This document shows, piece after piece, positions 15,697 through 24,483 of a stretch of DNA of 33,777 nucleotides. Source of the stretch: Pseudomonadota bacterium (GTDB lineage: Bacteria > Myxococcota_A > UBA796 > CAJQPC01). Each line of letters opens with the position of its first letter. The stretch's first letter is position 1. The position numbers and the translations under genes are program-made. The DNA lies in contig JAAESX010000146.1 of assembly GCA_024228935.1 (NCBI GenBank), forward strand, positions 1 through 33,777, read 5' to 3'. A model generated the notes under the pieces. It had not been told where the DNA came from. It did not search any database and worked only from the letters and a program-made list of their open reading frames with translations.

Positions 15697-18194
15697 TCCT
15701 CGGGACCCCCGCCGAGCTGTGGACCGCCGAGGCCCTCGAGCTGCGCGAGCCGATGTGGGCGTGGCTCTTGATCCTCGTCCCGCTGCTGGTGTTCGTGCTG
15801 CCCAAGGCCGCCGGCGTGCCCGACCGCATCCGTAGCTTCTGTTCCCTGGTCGTCCGGATGGGGGCGCTTACCGCGCTCGTGCTCGCGGCGGTCCAGCCGG
15901 TCACCCCGGTCGAGGTGCCGGACCTGTCGCTCGTCGTGGCGCTGGACGGTTCGGCGTCGATGACGGCCGAGAGACGGGCCGACGTCGAGGCCGTGTCGAG
16001 TCGCTACCTGGAAGGCGTCGAGGTCCCCACCGTGCACCTCGAGCTGCCCGTTTCGGCGGACGAGGGCACCGACCTGGCCGCGCTCATCGGGCTGGCCGTC
16101 GCGCGCGCCCCCGAGGCCCGCTCGCGGCGAGTGCTGCTGCTGAGCGACGGGGCGGACACCCAGCGGGACGCCGAGCACGACCGCGCCGTGGCTGCGGCAG
16201 CTCTCGCGGGCGCCCAGTCGGTCCAGATCCACGCCATCCCGCCTGGCGTCCCGGGGGCCAACCGCGGCATCGTCGGACTGGAGATCCCTCTCCCGGTCGA
16301 GCAGGGCACCACGGTCACGGCGCGGGTCCAGCTCCTGGCCACCGGGGCGAGCGAGGGCGTGTTGCAGATCCGCCGCGGCGACGAGGTGCTCGTCGAGCAG
16401 GGGGTGGCGCTCCAGCCCGGACGCCAGAGCGTCGAGCTCACGTTCCGCGCACCCGAGGCCGGAACGCACGCCATCGAGGTCCGGTTCGCCCGCGCCGACG
16501 GATGGCCTCAGGACGACCGGCGCGGCGGCTGGCTCGTCAGCACCACCGACGGCGCCGTGCTGGTGCAGGGACCGGGCTCGGACGTGGTCGCCGGGCTGCT
16601 TCGACGCCGTGGCCTGCCGGCTCGCTCGGTCGATGACATCCCGCGGGCGCCTGCCGAGGGGACCGCTCTCTTCGTCCTGGCCCCGGACATGGAGGCCTGG
16701 GATCCGGAGCTGCCCGAGCTCCTGCGCGAGCTGGTCCAGGAGCGCGGTGTGGACCTGGTGCTGGCTGGCGGACCGCAGGGGCTGGGCTCGGACGAGCCGT
16801 TCATGGATCCGCTCGATCGGGCGCTCCCGGTGGTCTTCCCGCAGAAGAAGAAGCGTCAGCCCCCGCCGCTGGCCGTGGCGTACGTGCTCGACCGGTCGGA
16901 CAGCATGGCTCGCGAGTCGAAGCTCGATCTGGCCGTCGCCGCGGTCACCCAGAGCGTCGGCATCCTGAGCGACGACGCGCGCGTGGGCGTGCTCGCCTTC
17001 AGCGACGACGCCGACTGGGTCGTGCCGATGACGCGGGCCTCGAACCGGGACGCCATCCTCGAGGCGGTCGGCACCCTGCGGGTCCAGGGCGGGACGAACA
17101 TGTACCCGGCGCTCGAGGAGGCCTTCGACGCGCTCGCCGCCACCGACGCTCTCGTCAAGCACATCATCCTGCTGACGGACGGCCGGAGCGCGACCCGGTT
17201 CGACCAGCACCTGCACTTGATGGAGCGCATCTCGGCCTCGCGCGTGACCGTGTCCACCGTGGCGCTGTCGCAGGAGGCCGCCGTCGAGGAGCTCGGCAAG
17301 GTCGCCGAGACGGGACGAGGCCGCGCCTGGGTGACCGACAGCTTCGACGACCTGCCCAAGATCTTCGTCGATGAGACGATGACGCTGTTGCGGAAGAACG
17401 CCGTCGCGGCAGACGAGACGGTGCGCGCGATGCCGGGCAGCCCGCTCGCCGGAACGGTCGACTGGACCGAGGCGCCGGTGCTCAGCGGACACAACGAGGC
17501 CCGGCCGAAGCCCACCGCGTCGCTCGGTCTCGTGATGGGCGACCGGTCTCGGCCCCTGCTCGCCTCCTGGCGCTATGGGCTCGGCTCGGCCACGGTCTTC
17601 ACCTCGGAGCTGGGCGCCGGCTGGGGCGGGCGCTGGCTCGAGTGGAAGGGGCTCGGCGGTTGGCTCGAGGCCCTGGTCGAGGCCATTCGACTCCGGCCCC
17701 CGGACGAGACGCTGTGGCTGACCCTGGACGCCGGCCAGGACGCCACCATCGGCCTCACGGTCCTGGACGCTCTGGGTGTCCCGCGCGAGGGCCTCACGCC
17801 GCTCGCTCGCGTCCGCGGTGCGGCCGGCGAGGTCGACGTCCCCCTCTCGGAGCAGGTCCCCGGCTACTACGTGGGCCACGCCGCCTGGGACGACGCGCTC
17901 CTGGTCTCCGTGTCGGTCCCGGCTGGTCCCGGGACCCCCGCCGGCACCATCCGCGGCCAGGTCGGACCGCCGCCTCCCCTCGAGCTGTCCGGCGCCTTGC
18001 TGGACCTCACCCAGCTCGAGGCCATCGCTCGAGCCAGCGGTGGCCGTGTGCTGCCGGATCCGGAGCAGCTGCTGATCGAGGGCGTGCGCACGCGACGTGA
18101 CAGCCACGAGCACTGGCCGTGGCTCACCTGGCTCGGCCTGGGTCTGTTCCTGCTGGACATCGGGATCCGACGGGTCCGAAGCCCCTCAGCCTGA
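15693..18194 (+). CDS. Large membrane protein with two vWA domains and a glutamine-amidotransferase-like segment
   Basis: An 833-residue protein with two N-terminal membrane helices (about 24-41 and 52-68) and a C-terminal one (about 810-826). A first vWA-like domain has DGSASM (about residues 88-93) and LLLSDGADT. A central beta-rich region follows. The second, better conserved vWA domain has DRSDSM (about 404-409), GGTNMYPAL and ILLTDGRS, a complete metal site. Between the two domains is the GGPQGLGS region that in similar proteins is classed as glutamine-amidotransferase-like, with no catalytic cysteine evident. The ATG at 15693 overlaps the preceding stop. The gene ends the MoxR operon and overlaps the convergent lipoprotein gene by 9 nt. 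It probably forms a complex with the 13984 product. Confidence 0.9.
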   Translation: MILGTPAELWTAEALELREPMWAWLLILVPLLVFVLPKAAGVPDRIRSFCSLVVRMGALTALVLAAVQPVTPVEVPDLSLVVALDGSASMTAERRADVEAVSSRYLEGVEVPTVHLELPVSADEGTDLAALIGLAVARAPEARSRRVLLLSDGADTQRDAEHDRAVAAAALAGAQSVQIHAIPPGVPGANRGIVGLEIPLPVEQGTTVTARVQLLATGASEGVLQIRRGDEVLVEQGVALQPGRQSVELTFRAPEAGTHAIEVRFARADGWPQDDRRGGWLVSTTDGAVLVQGPGSDVVAGLLRRRGLPARSVDDIPRAPAEGTALFVLAPDMEAWDPELPELLRELVQERGVDLVLAGGPQGLGSDEPFMDPLDRALPVVFPQKKKRQPPPLAVAYVLDRSDSMARESKLDLAVAAVTQSVGILSDDARVGVLAFSDDADWVVPMTRASNRDAILEAVGTLRVQGGTNMYPALEEAFDALAATDALVKHIILLTDGRSATRFDQHLHLMERISASRVTVSTVALSQEAAVEELGKVAETGRGRAWVTDSFDDLPKIFVDETMTLLRKNAVAADETVRAMPGSPLAGTVDWTEAPVLSGHNEARPKPTASLGLVMGDRSRPLLASWRYGLGSATVFTSELGAGWGGRWLEWKGLGGWLEALVEAIRLRPPDETLWLTLDAGQDATIGLTVLDALGVPREGLTPLARVRGAAGEVDVPLSEQVPGYYVGHAAWDDALLVSVSVPAGPGTPAGTIRGQVGPPPPLELSGALLDLTQLEAIARASGGRVLPDPEQLLIEGVRTRRDSHEHWPWLTWLGLGLFLLDIGIRRVRSPSA

Positions 18195-19247
18195 CCAGTC
18201 GTCATCTCGGCTGCGGTCCAGTACCTCGGCGACGCCGGCGGCGATGAGCAGGCGCTTGTCCAGGTCGACGAGCACGCCGGGGTCATCCAGATCGAGTCCG
18301 TCGCCCGGCGCGTTCTCGACGTCCAGGCCGGTCCAGGCCCGTCCCGGGTTGAGGCGGACCCAGCCGCCGAGAGACCCGGCGAGCCCAACCACGTGGGGCG
18401 AGTCCGGCAGGACCTGGGCGTGGTCTTCGCTGCTGCCCAGTACGATGGCCGGGACCTGGACGTCGGGGGCCAGGTGGCTCGCCTCGCGCCAGGCGAACCA
18501 GGCCGTGGCGGCCTCGACGGAGAGCACGCCGGACTGCTCGCCCAGGTCCGCGAGGAGCTGAGGGGAGTGGAGTCGGCCGTCCGCCAGCTCCAGCCCGTCG
18601 AACAGCGGCTCGTCGTCGTCTCGCTCGCCGTCGCCGTCCCGGTCCAGCCAGGGGCGCCCGTCCCAGGCCAGGTCGCTCGTGTCGACCTCGCAGGCGAGGA
18701 CCGGGTCGACCGTGCAGGCCCCGGTCTCGGGCAGGACGAGCTCGGTCAGGATGAACTGCGGGCCCGCGGGCGTCTCCCAGGTCACCAGCGCGGACACCGG
18801 CAGGTCCGGCTCAGCGGCCAGGGTCGCGATGGCCAGGTTGCCGCCGTTGGACTCGCCGACCAGGACGACGTGGGCGTCGACGCGAGGGACCCGCTCCTCG
18901 ATCGTGCAGCCGTCGTCGTCTGGCACGCCGCCTGCGGCGTACTCGACGACCCTCGCCACGCGGGTGCGGCTGTCCTCGCCGAAGAAGTCGGCAGGCAGGT
19001 CGGTCCTGACCTGTACGAAGCCGTCACCCGCCGGAAGGCGCGACGAGCCGCCCGACGGGACCTGGGCCGAGGCGAAGCCTCCCCCCAGCACGACCACCGG
19101 CGACTGCTCTCGCGGATCTTCGCCGTCCGCGACGATCTCCAGCGCCACGTCGTCCAGCGTCGTCGAGGCGACGACCCAGTCGCCGGACCGCTCCAGCTGG
19201 CACGGACCCGAGGGGCCGGCCGTGCAGGCCAACAGGGCGAGGATCAC
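18186..19247 (-). CDS. Lipoprotein alpha/beta-hydrolase-like protein with a Ca-binding-like loop
   Basis: A 353-residue lipoprotein starting MILALLACTAG; the lipidated cysteine is residue 8, and the signal peptide has no basic residue. An alpha/beta-hydrolase core is suggested by VVVLGGGFAS (about 51-60, oxyanion strand) and by the nucleophile elbow GESNGG at 131-136, with serine 133. An acidic loop DRDGDGERDDDE (about 202-213) looks like a calcium-binding DxDxDG loop inserted in the fold. The likely role is an outer-membrane-anchored esterase or peptidase, but the substrate is unknown. The start is a GTG at 19247, overlapping the histidine kinase stop (GTGA), so expression is coupled. It is the last gene of the minus-strand cluster. 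Confidence 0.8.
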   Translation of the reverse strand: MILALLACTAGPSGPCQLERSGDWVVASTTLDDVALEIVADGEDPREQSPVVVLGGGFASAQVPSGGSSRLPAGDGFVQVRTDLPADFFGEDSRTRVARVVEYAAGGVPDDDGCTIEERVPRVDAHVVLVGESNGGNLAIATLAAEPDLPVSALVTWETPAGPQFILTELVLPETGACTVDPVLACEVDTSDLAWDGRPWLDRDGDGERDDDEPLFDGLELADGRLHSPQLLADLGEQSGVLSVEAATAWFAWREASHLAPDVQVPAIVLGSSEDHAQVLPDSPHVVGLAGSLGGWVRLNPGRAWTGLDVENAPGDGLDLDDPGVLVDLDKRLLIAAGVAEVLDRSRDDDWSG

Positions 19248-20584
19248 ACCGCGCTCGTCGTGCGTCCCACTCCGGTGCCCGTCTCCGCCGGCAGCAGCAC
19301 GGTGAAGATGGAGCCTTGGCCGGGCTCGGACTGGATGTCGATCCGCCCGCCCATCTGCTGGACGAAGCGACGCGAGATGGCCAGGCCGAGACCTGTTCCG
19401 CCGTGACGACGCGTCGTCGAGGCGTCCGCCTGCCAGAACGGCTCGAACAGCTTGCGCTGGTCCACCGCGCTCATTCCCATGCCGCTGTCGCGGACCTGGA
19501 AGCGTACCCACATCAACGGGCCGACGGGCTGGCGGTCGACGCGCAGCTCGACTTCCCCTCGCTCGGTGAACTTGCAGGCGTTCGAGAGCAGGTTGAAGAG
19601 CACTTGACGGACGCGCGTGGGGTCCGCGGTCATCGCTCCGACGTCGTCCGCGCAGGCCAGGGTGAGCTTGTTGCGGTTCTTTCGGGCCAGCGGGGTCGCC
19701 GTGGCCAGGGCCTCGCGGGCCAGGTCGCTGATGGCGAAGCTCTCGGGGTGCAGGTCCAGCTTTCCGGCCTCGACCTTCGACAGGTCCAGGATGTCGCTGA
19801 TGAGGTGCAGCAGATGAGCGCCCTGTCCCCGGATGCGTTCCAGGTCCAGGCGCATCTCCTCGTCGCCCTCCTCCTGGTCCTCGAGCAGCATCTCGCTGTA
19901 CCCGATGATGGCGTTGAGCGGCGTCCGCAGCTCGTGGCTCATGTTGGCCAGGAACGCACTCTTGCTGCGCGAGGCGGCGAGCGCATGGTCGCGCGCTTGC
20001 ATCATCTCTTCGTTCAGCCGGCGGAGGTTCTCTTCCGAGAACGAGGAGACCGTCATGTCGCGGACGAGCAGCAGGCTGCCGCGCACGTCGGTGAACTCGT
20101 GGGCGTGCCCGTGGATGTTGAGCTGGTAGACCCGGCGGACGCCGCGCGGCGTGTCCATGTCCAGCCGCAGCAGTCCGACGCGCTCCTCGCCCCCGCAGAC
20201 CCGGCACGTCCGCGGTGTCGGCATGCGGACCTCTTCACGGACCGCGGCCCACCAGCCCGCCGGCCCATCCCACGGACCGGCCATCGCGACCAGCGTGGGC
20301 GAGGGGGTGTTCAGATCGCCGTCGTCGATGACGAAGCCGATGCCGACACCCATGGCTCGAGCGACGCGCAGCTCGGCGAGCGGGTTCCGGTTCGACTCCT
20401 CGTTCGGGACCTCCACCACCTCAGGGCGGTTCGAGACGAACAACACTCCGATGAGCGACGCCGTGAGCAGCGCCCCGATCGCGACCGTCACGCCGCTGAC
20501 GGCGTCTGGGAGAGTGGCTAGCAGGAGCAGGACGAGCACGACCCCGGCGACCGCCAGGACCGTGGTCTGGCGTCTGAGCGTCAT
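19244..20584 (-). CDS. Membrane sensor histidine kinase
   Basis: A 446-residue kinase. Two membrane helices at about 8-25 and 31-50 are separated by a very short external loop, so sensing is probably in the membrane or cytoplasm. A PAS-like domain (about 70-180) contains a CxxC pair (Cys127, Cys130). The dimerisation domain has the phosphorylated histidine at 217 (NMSHELRTPLN). The ATP-binding domain has the N box with Asn335 (NLLSNACKF), the G1 box DSGMGM and the G2 box GGTGLGLAIS. There is no receiver domain. The ATG at 20584 is preferred over an in-frame ATG at 20641, which lies inside the preceding gene. No response regulator is adjacent; the orphan receiver at 9966-10340 is one possible partner. 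Confidence 0.95.
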   Translation of the reverse strand: MTLRRQTTVLAVAGVVLVLLLLATLPDAVSGVTVAIGALLTASLIGVLFVSNRPEVVEVPNEESNRNPLAELRVARAMGVGIGFVIDDGDLNTPSPTLVAMAGPWDGPAGWWAAVREEVRMPTPRTCRVCGGEERVGLLRLDMDTPRGVRRVYQLNIHGHAHEFTDVRGSLLLVRDMTVSSFSEENLRRLNEEMMQARDHALAASRSKSAFLANMSHELRTPLNAIIGYSEMLLEDQEEGDEEMRLDLERIRGQGAHLLHLISDILDLSKVEAGKLDLHPESFAISDLAREALATATPLARKNRNKLTLACADDVGAMTADPTRVRQVLFNLLSNACKFTERGEVELRVDRQPVGPLMWVRFQVRDSGMGMSAVDQRKLFEPFWQADASTTRRHGGTGLGLAISRRFVQQMGGRIDIQSEPGQGSIFTVLLPAETGTGVGRTTSAV

Positions 20585-20594
20585 GGGGCCCGGC

Positions 20595-22118
20595 TCATGG
20601 GCAGGCCTGAGCGGAGAGGTACGTGAGATCGATCTCGGCACCCAGTTGCAGCTCCTCGGTCACCCCGTCGACGGTGACCGTCCTGGTGTCGGCATCATAC
20701 GTCCAAGCCTTGAGCTCGCGCCCGCCGTGGGACAGCTCCAGCGTCTCCACGACAGCGGGCAGGTCGAGCACGATCGACAGGTCGGCTTCGGCTGTGGCCA
20801 CCGACAGCTCGGCGATCTCGGCCAGGGTCGTCGCCCAGTCGGCGCTGCAGACGTCCACGTCGAGGCCGCCGGTGAGCTCGGCCGCGTCTCGGCTCTGCCC
20901 GCCGTCCGTGCAGGTGTCGCCGTCGCCCGTGACCGCGCTGATGATCAGCCGGTCCGGGTCGCCCAGCTTGTCGGCCAGCTGGCTGACGTAGGTCTCGTGC
21001 GACAGCGGTGAGGCCTCCTCCCGGTCGCTCACGAGGACGACATGGAGCGGCGCATCCTCGTGGAGGAAGCCCTCCAGGCAGTCGCCTTCGCCGGTGCGCT
21101 CGACTAGGCTCACCGCGAGCTCCAACAGCGCGGCGGTGCCGGATGAGTGCGGCGACAGGCCATATGCCAGGGCGGGCCCCGCGGTCTCGGGCTCGTAGAC
21201 CGCGCTCGAGAGGAAGGGGTCGTACGTGCTGTGGCAGGCCGCGACGCCGTTCGCGACGCTGACGTTCCACTCGGCTTCGAGCTCATCCAGGCGGTCGAAC
21301 AGGGCCTGCGCCGCGTCCTGGGCGTCCCAGAGCTCCGAGGTCGCGGTGCCGTCTACGACGAAGAGCACGTCGACCGGCGGTCCCGGGATGTAGGGAACGC
21401 TCAGCTGCACGCGCTCGCCGGGGACAGCCAGGGCCGAGAACGGCAGCACGGCCGTCGGGGACGCGGGGTCGTCCGAGGCGACCGTCAGGAGCCCTTCCTG
21501 GAGCCCGCCCTCGAGCGGCTCGAAGCGGGCGAACAGGTTCGCGTGATCGCCGGGCGCCAGGACTGCCGGTGGTCCTTCCTCGAGCGAGAAGCCCTCGGCG
21601 CCGGCCAGCTCGGCGCTCAGCACCAGCAGGTCCTCGCTTCCGTCGTTCAGGAGCGTGATCTGTGAGGTCGTCGCGCAGCCGACCGGGATCGAGCCCAGGT
21701 CCGTCTCCTCGGCGAGGAGCCGCAGGACCGGTGCTCGGCCCTGGCCGCTCAGCGAGATCTGGACCGCGCCGTTCGGGAAGAGCACGGCCTCGAACAAGCC
21801 GTCCGTCGTCGGCGCGAAGGTCAGCGTCACGTCCGTCGACTCGCCGGGCGCGAGCTCGACGAGGGCTTCGGCGTCGCTGGTGAACGCGTCGTCGCCCACG
21901 ATCCATCCGAGGCCCGCGACGACGAGCTCCGCGTCGCCGGTGTTGCGCACCCGCAGCACTTCGCTCGCCGAGCCGTCGTCGAGGACCGACAGCGTCCCGA
22001 AGTCCACGCGAGTGCGCTCGATCGAGAGCTGGCCTTCGCCGGCGTCGGTTCGGTCGTTGTCAGGGAGGCCCGAGCCCGGTCCGATGGGCTCGCAGGCGAG
22101 CAGCAGCAGCAGACTCAC
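20595..22118 (-). CDS. Lipoprotein with choice-of-anchor-D-like beta domains and a vWA-like domain
   Basis: A 507-residue protein starting MSLLLLLACEP, with lipidated Cys9 and a signal peptide that has no basic residue. Two immunoglobulin-like beta domains follow (about 30-130 and 130-235). They carry the RVDFGTLSV ... VTLTFAPTTDG pattern of the choice-of-anchor-D/ASPM-like family. A vWA-like domain begins at about 250 (VDVLFVVDGTAT), where the usual DxSxS metal motif appears as DGTAT. Such surface lipoproteins are common in myxobacteria. The start is a GTG at 22118, 29 bp after the stop of the caspase-like gene. The histidine kinase ATG follows its stop after 10 bp. Its role is unknown; binding or surface sensing is inferred. 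Confidence 0.85.
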   Translation of the reverse strand: MSLLLLLACEPIGPGSGLPDNDRTDAGEGQLSIERTRVDFGTLSVLDDGSASEVLRVRNTGDAELVVAGLGWIVGDDAFTSDAEALVELAPGESTDVTLTFAPTTDGLFEAVLFPNGAVQISLSGQGRAPVLRLLAEETDLGSIPVGCATTSQITLLNDGSEDLLVLSAELAGAEGFSLEEGPPAVLAPGDHANLFARFEPLEGGLQEGLLTVASDDPASPTAVLPFSALAVPGERVQLSVPYIPGPPVDVLFVVDGTATSELWDAQDAAQALFDRLDELEAEWNVSVANGVAACHSTYDPFLSSAVYEPETAGPALAYGLSPHSSGTAALLELAVSLVERTGEGDCLEGFLHEDAPLHVVLVSDREEASPLSHETYVSQLADKLGDPDRLIISAVTGDGDTCTDGGQSRDAAELTGGLDVDVCSADWATTLAEIAELSVATAEADLSIVLDLPAVVETLELSHGGRELKAWTYDADTRTVTVDGVTEELQLGAEIDLTYLSAQACP

Positions 22119-22147
22119 TCCGGGAGTCTACCCGGCGGAGGAGGCGC

Positions 22148-23770
22148 TCACCGGTGCTGCCCGATGCCGATGCCGATGCCGTGTTGCACGTAGCTCGTGG
22201 CGATGTCGCTGTAGGCGTACGGAACAGTGCGGATGTCGTAGCGGGCGACGAGGTAGCGCTGGCCCAGCGGGATGCGGACCGACGTGCGGCCGCCGACGGC
22301 GATGGCCGGGCCGAGCTGGCGGTGGACCTGCATCTGCTGGGAGGCGGGGTCGAAGTCCTCGAACACGCGCCACTGAACTCCGGCGTCGAGTGCGGGGCCG
22401 ACCGTGACGGGGAAGCGGGTCGGTCGCAGGGCCAGCGTGCCGCCGAGCGTCACGTTTCCAGCCGTGACATCCACCGGCTCGGCCTCGACCGCTCCCGACA
22501 TGAAGCTGGTGCGCAGGTGCAGATCGGGCTCGATCCATCGCGGGCCGACGGCGGGAACCACCAGCGCGACCTCGAGCTCGGGCGCGGACGTGTGCCAGAC
22601 ACCGGCGCCGGGTCCGTGGCGGTAGAGGCCGCCGCCGATGACCTCGATGCTGGGCGTCGTTCGGGGGAACAGGTCCTCGACCATGAGCGTCTCGCCCGCG
22701 CTGAGCCGGGTCGTTCGCTTGACCAGGGTCCGGTCGTTGGCGTCGATGATCTCGATGGTGTGCGTACCGGGCTCGACCGCAACGACCTCCGGGAGCACGC
22801 CGCGCGGCTGGCCATCGACCAGAACGCGCGCCGAAGCCAGGAGCTGGTCGGTCGCCGCGACGAGGGCCTTCTCGGCCGCACTGCGTGTGGCGTCGCTGCC
22901 GGCGAGGTAGATGTCCTCGCGGCCGACGATGCGGTACTCCGCGCGCGGCACCTGCATGCCGCCCGTGTACCCGATGGTCCGATCACGGGCCCAGTCGTGG
23001 GCCTCGGTCACGTCGACCAGGCCGTCCCCGTCGAGGTCGGCGTCACCGGCGCCCTCGGAGATCGCCTGGATGAGGAAGTGGGTGTAGACCCCGTTTTGGA
23101 GCTCGGGATCCTCCATCGCCGGCTGGTAGTACTGGGCCGCGAAGAGACGCGCCTCGGACTCGCTGACCTCGCGCGCACCACGGGGAGCGGGGGGCTCGCC
23201 TCGCAGCTGGTCCAGGACGGCTGCGGTCCCCGAGTCCAGGGCGCTTCGGCTGCCTTCGCGGCCGTTGTGGCAGGTGTCCATGATGAGGACGCGCCGGCGG
23301 GCCTCGACGTCGGCGACGCGCTCTTCGAGCCAGGCCACGGGGATGCCGGTGGTGCGGGCCTCGCCGAGCTCACCGTCCGAGGGCAGGAACCAGAGCTCGG
23401 TCCCGTCGACGGGGTCGATGGTCAGCGTCCCGTGGCCCGAGAGGTAGAGCAGGAAGGTGTCGTCGCGCTGGAGGTCGCTCGTGGCGAAGTCGAGCGCCTG
23501 CTCGATGCTGGCGCGGGTGGTCGCTTCCGGGGCCGTGATGGTGAGCACGCGGTCGAAGCCACCGAGCTGTTCGTCGTCGAGCACGAGCGACAGGTCCCGC
23601 GCGTCCTTGGCGGCGAAGCGCAGGTCGGCGAGCGCCGGATCGTCGTAGCCGTCCACGCCGATGACGACGGCCACACGGCGCGGCTCGTAGACGCGATCCA
23701 GGTCGCGAGGCTCTTTGGCGGTCCCCAGGGAACCGGCCGTGGCGATGGGGAGGAGCAGCGAGAACAACAT
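22148..23770 (-). CDS. Exported caspase-fold (peptidase C14) protein with PEGA-like and beta-barrel-like regions
   Basis: A 540-residue exported protein. It begins with a hydrophobic signal peptide lacking positive charge (MLFSLLLPIATAG). A caspase-like domain (about 30-300) has the catalytic dyad His113 in LSGHG and Cys167 in DTCHNG. A calcium-type loop DADLDGDG is at about 243-250, near the end of the domain. A PEGA-like beta segment follows (about 312-365), then a C-terminal region (about 375-540) of alternating polar/hydrophobic strands, like an outer-membrane barrel or beta-sandwich. Its start codon shares one base with the stop of the preceding gene (TGATG). Upstream are a DUF4384-like membrane protein and an ECF sigma factor. 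Bacterial C14 peptidases often act in signalling; the substrate is unknown. Confidence 0.9.
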   Translation of the reverse strand: MLFSLLLPIATAGSLGTAKEPRDLDRVYEPRRVAVVIGVDGYDDPALADLRFAAKDARDLSLVLDDEQLGGFDRVLTITAPEATTRASIEQALDFATSDLQRDDTFLLYLSGHGTLTIDPVDGTELWFLPSDGELGEARTTGIPVAWLEERVADVEARRRVLIMDTCHNGREGSRSALDSGTAAVLDQLRGEPPAPRGAREVSESEARLFAAQYYQPAMEDPELQNGVYTHFLIQAISEGAGDADLDGDGLVDVTEAHDWARDRTIGYTGGMQVPRAEYRIVGREDIYLAGSDATRSAAEKALVAATDQLLASARVLVDGQPRGVLPEVVAVEPGTHTIEIIDANDRTLVKRTTRLSAGETLMVEDLFPRTTPSIEVIGGGLYRHGPGAGVWHTSAPELEVALVVPAVGPRWIEPDLHLRTSFMSGAVEAEPVDVTAGNVTLGGTLALRPTRFPVTVGPALDAGVQWRVFEDFDPASQQMQVHRQLGPAIAVGGRTSVRIPLGQRYLVARYDIRTVPYAYSDIATSYVQHGIGIGIGQHR

Positions 23771-24483
23771 CAGGGCTGGACCTCCACGAAGACGGCATCA
23801 CACCGACGACCGGTCTCGGCAGCCGCCTGGCAGAGGTCGTCGGGCTCCACAGTCTGCCCGGCCTGGAGGCGATCCTCCAACTCCCGCGCGAGCGTGGCGG
23901 CGTCGATGTCCTCGCGGGTCGACACCAGGGCGAAGACCGCGCTGGGGTCGCCCTCCTCGAGTCGCCACACGACCTGGTGGCCGCTGACGGTCAGGTCGTC
24001 CTCGCCGCGGCTCACGCCGGACTGGGACAGGACCTCGACCCCGGTGGGGCCTGCGTGGACCAGGTGGACCCACCCGTCCGAGGCCATCTGGTAGCGGAAA
24101 TACAGGGCGTCACCGGCTCGGTAGGTCATGTCGTCGCGGAAGCGATCGACCTTCCCATCTCGCTCGGCTGCCATCTTGAGGGCCACCTCGGGCGTCGTCT
24201 CGTCGAGCCCGCGTGCCGTCATCGAAGAGACGTCGCCGGTCTCGGGGGCTGCGCGCACGACCAGCAGTGTCGCAGCAGCCACCGCGAGACCCGCGACGAC
24301 AAAGGCTTTCCACCGACTCGGCCGGTTCGCTGCCAGGGGCTCACTCTGACGAGAGGCCCGCACAGCGGCCAGGGTCGAGTCTGCGAGGCCAGCAGGCAGC
24401 TCGACGCCGGCGAACTCGTCCATCGCCTCGTCCCCAGGATGGGGGCCGAGACCAAGGAGCCAGTCCTGGACGGCGTCGTTCAT
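23770..24483 (-). CDS. Membrane-anchored DUF4384-like protein, candidate anti-sigma factor
   Basis: A 237-residue single-pass protein. Residues 1-57 are cytoplasmic, a membrane helix spans about 60-77, and the periplasmic domain (about 110-190) reads AGDALYFRYQMASDGWVHLV, which matches the style of DUF4384 domains found with caspase-like proteins. The gene overlaps the ECF sigma factor gene by 4 nt (ATGA) and lies directly downstream, the usual place for an anti-sigma factor. The cytoplasmic part has no HxxxCxxC zinc motif, so it would be a non-zinc type. Two periplasmic cysteines (in DDLCQ and RRCDA) may form a disulfide. The anti-sigma role is inference from position and topology. Confidence 0.8.
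   Translation of the reverse strand: MNDAVQDWLLGLGPHPGDEAMDEFAGVELPAGLADSTLAAVRASRQSEPLAANRPSRWKAFVVAGLAVAAATLLVVRAAPETGDVSSMTARGLDETTPEVALKMAAERDGKVDRFRDDMTYRAGDALYFRYQMASDGWVHLVHAGPTGVEVLSQSGVSRGEDDLTVSGHQVVWRLEEGDPSAVFALVSTREDIDAATLARELEDRLQAGQTVEPDDLCQAAAETGRRCDAVFVEVQP

Noticed and set aside
19248..20207. N-terminal extension of the lipoprotein hydrolase to 20207
   Set aside because: It is a shifted frame within the histidine kinase gene; the GTG at 19247 gives a proper lipoprotein signal.
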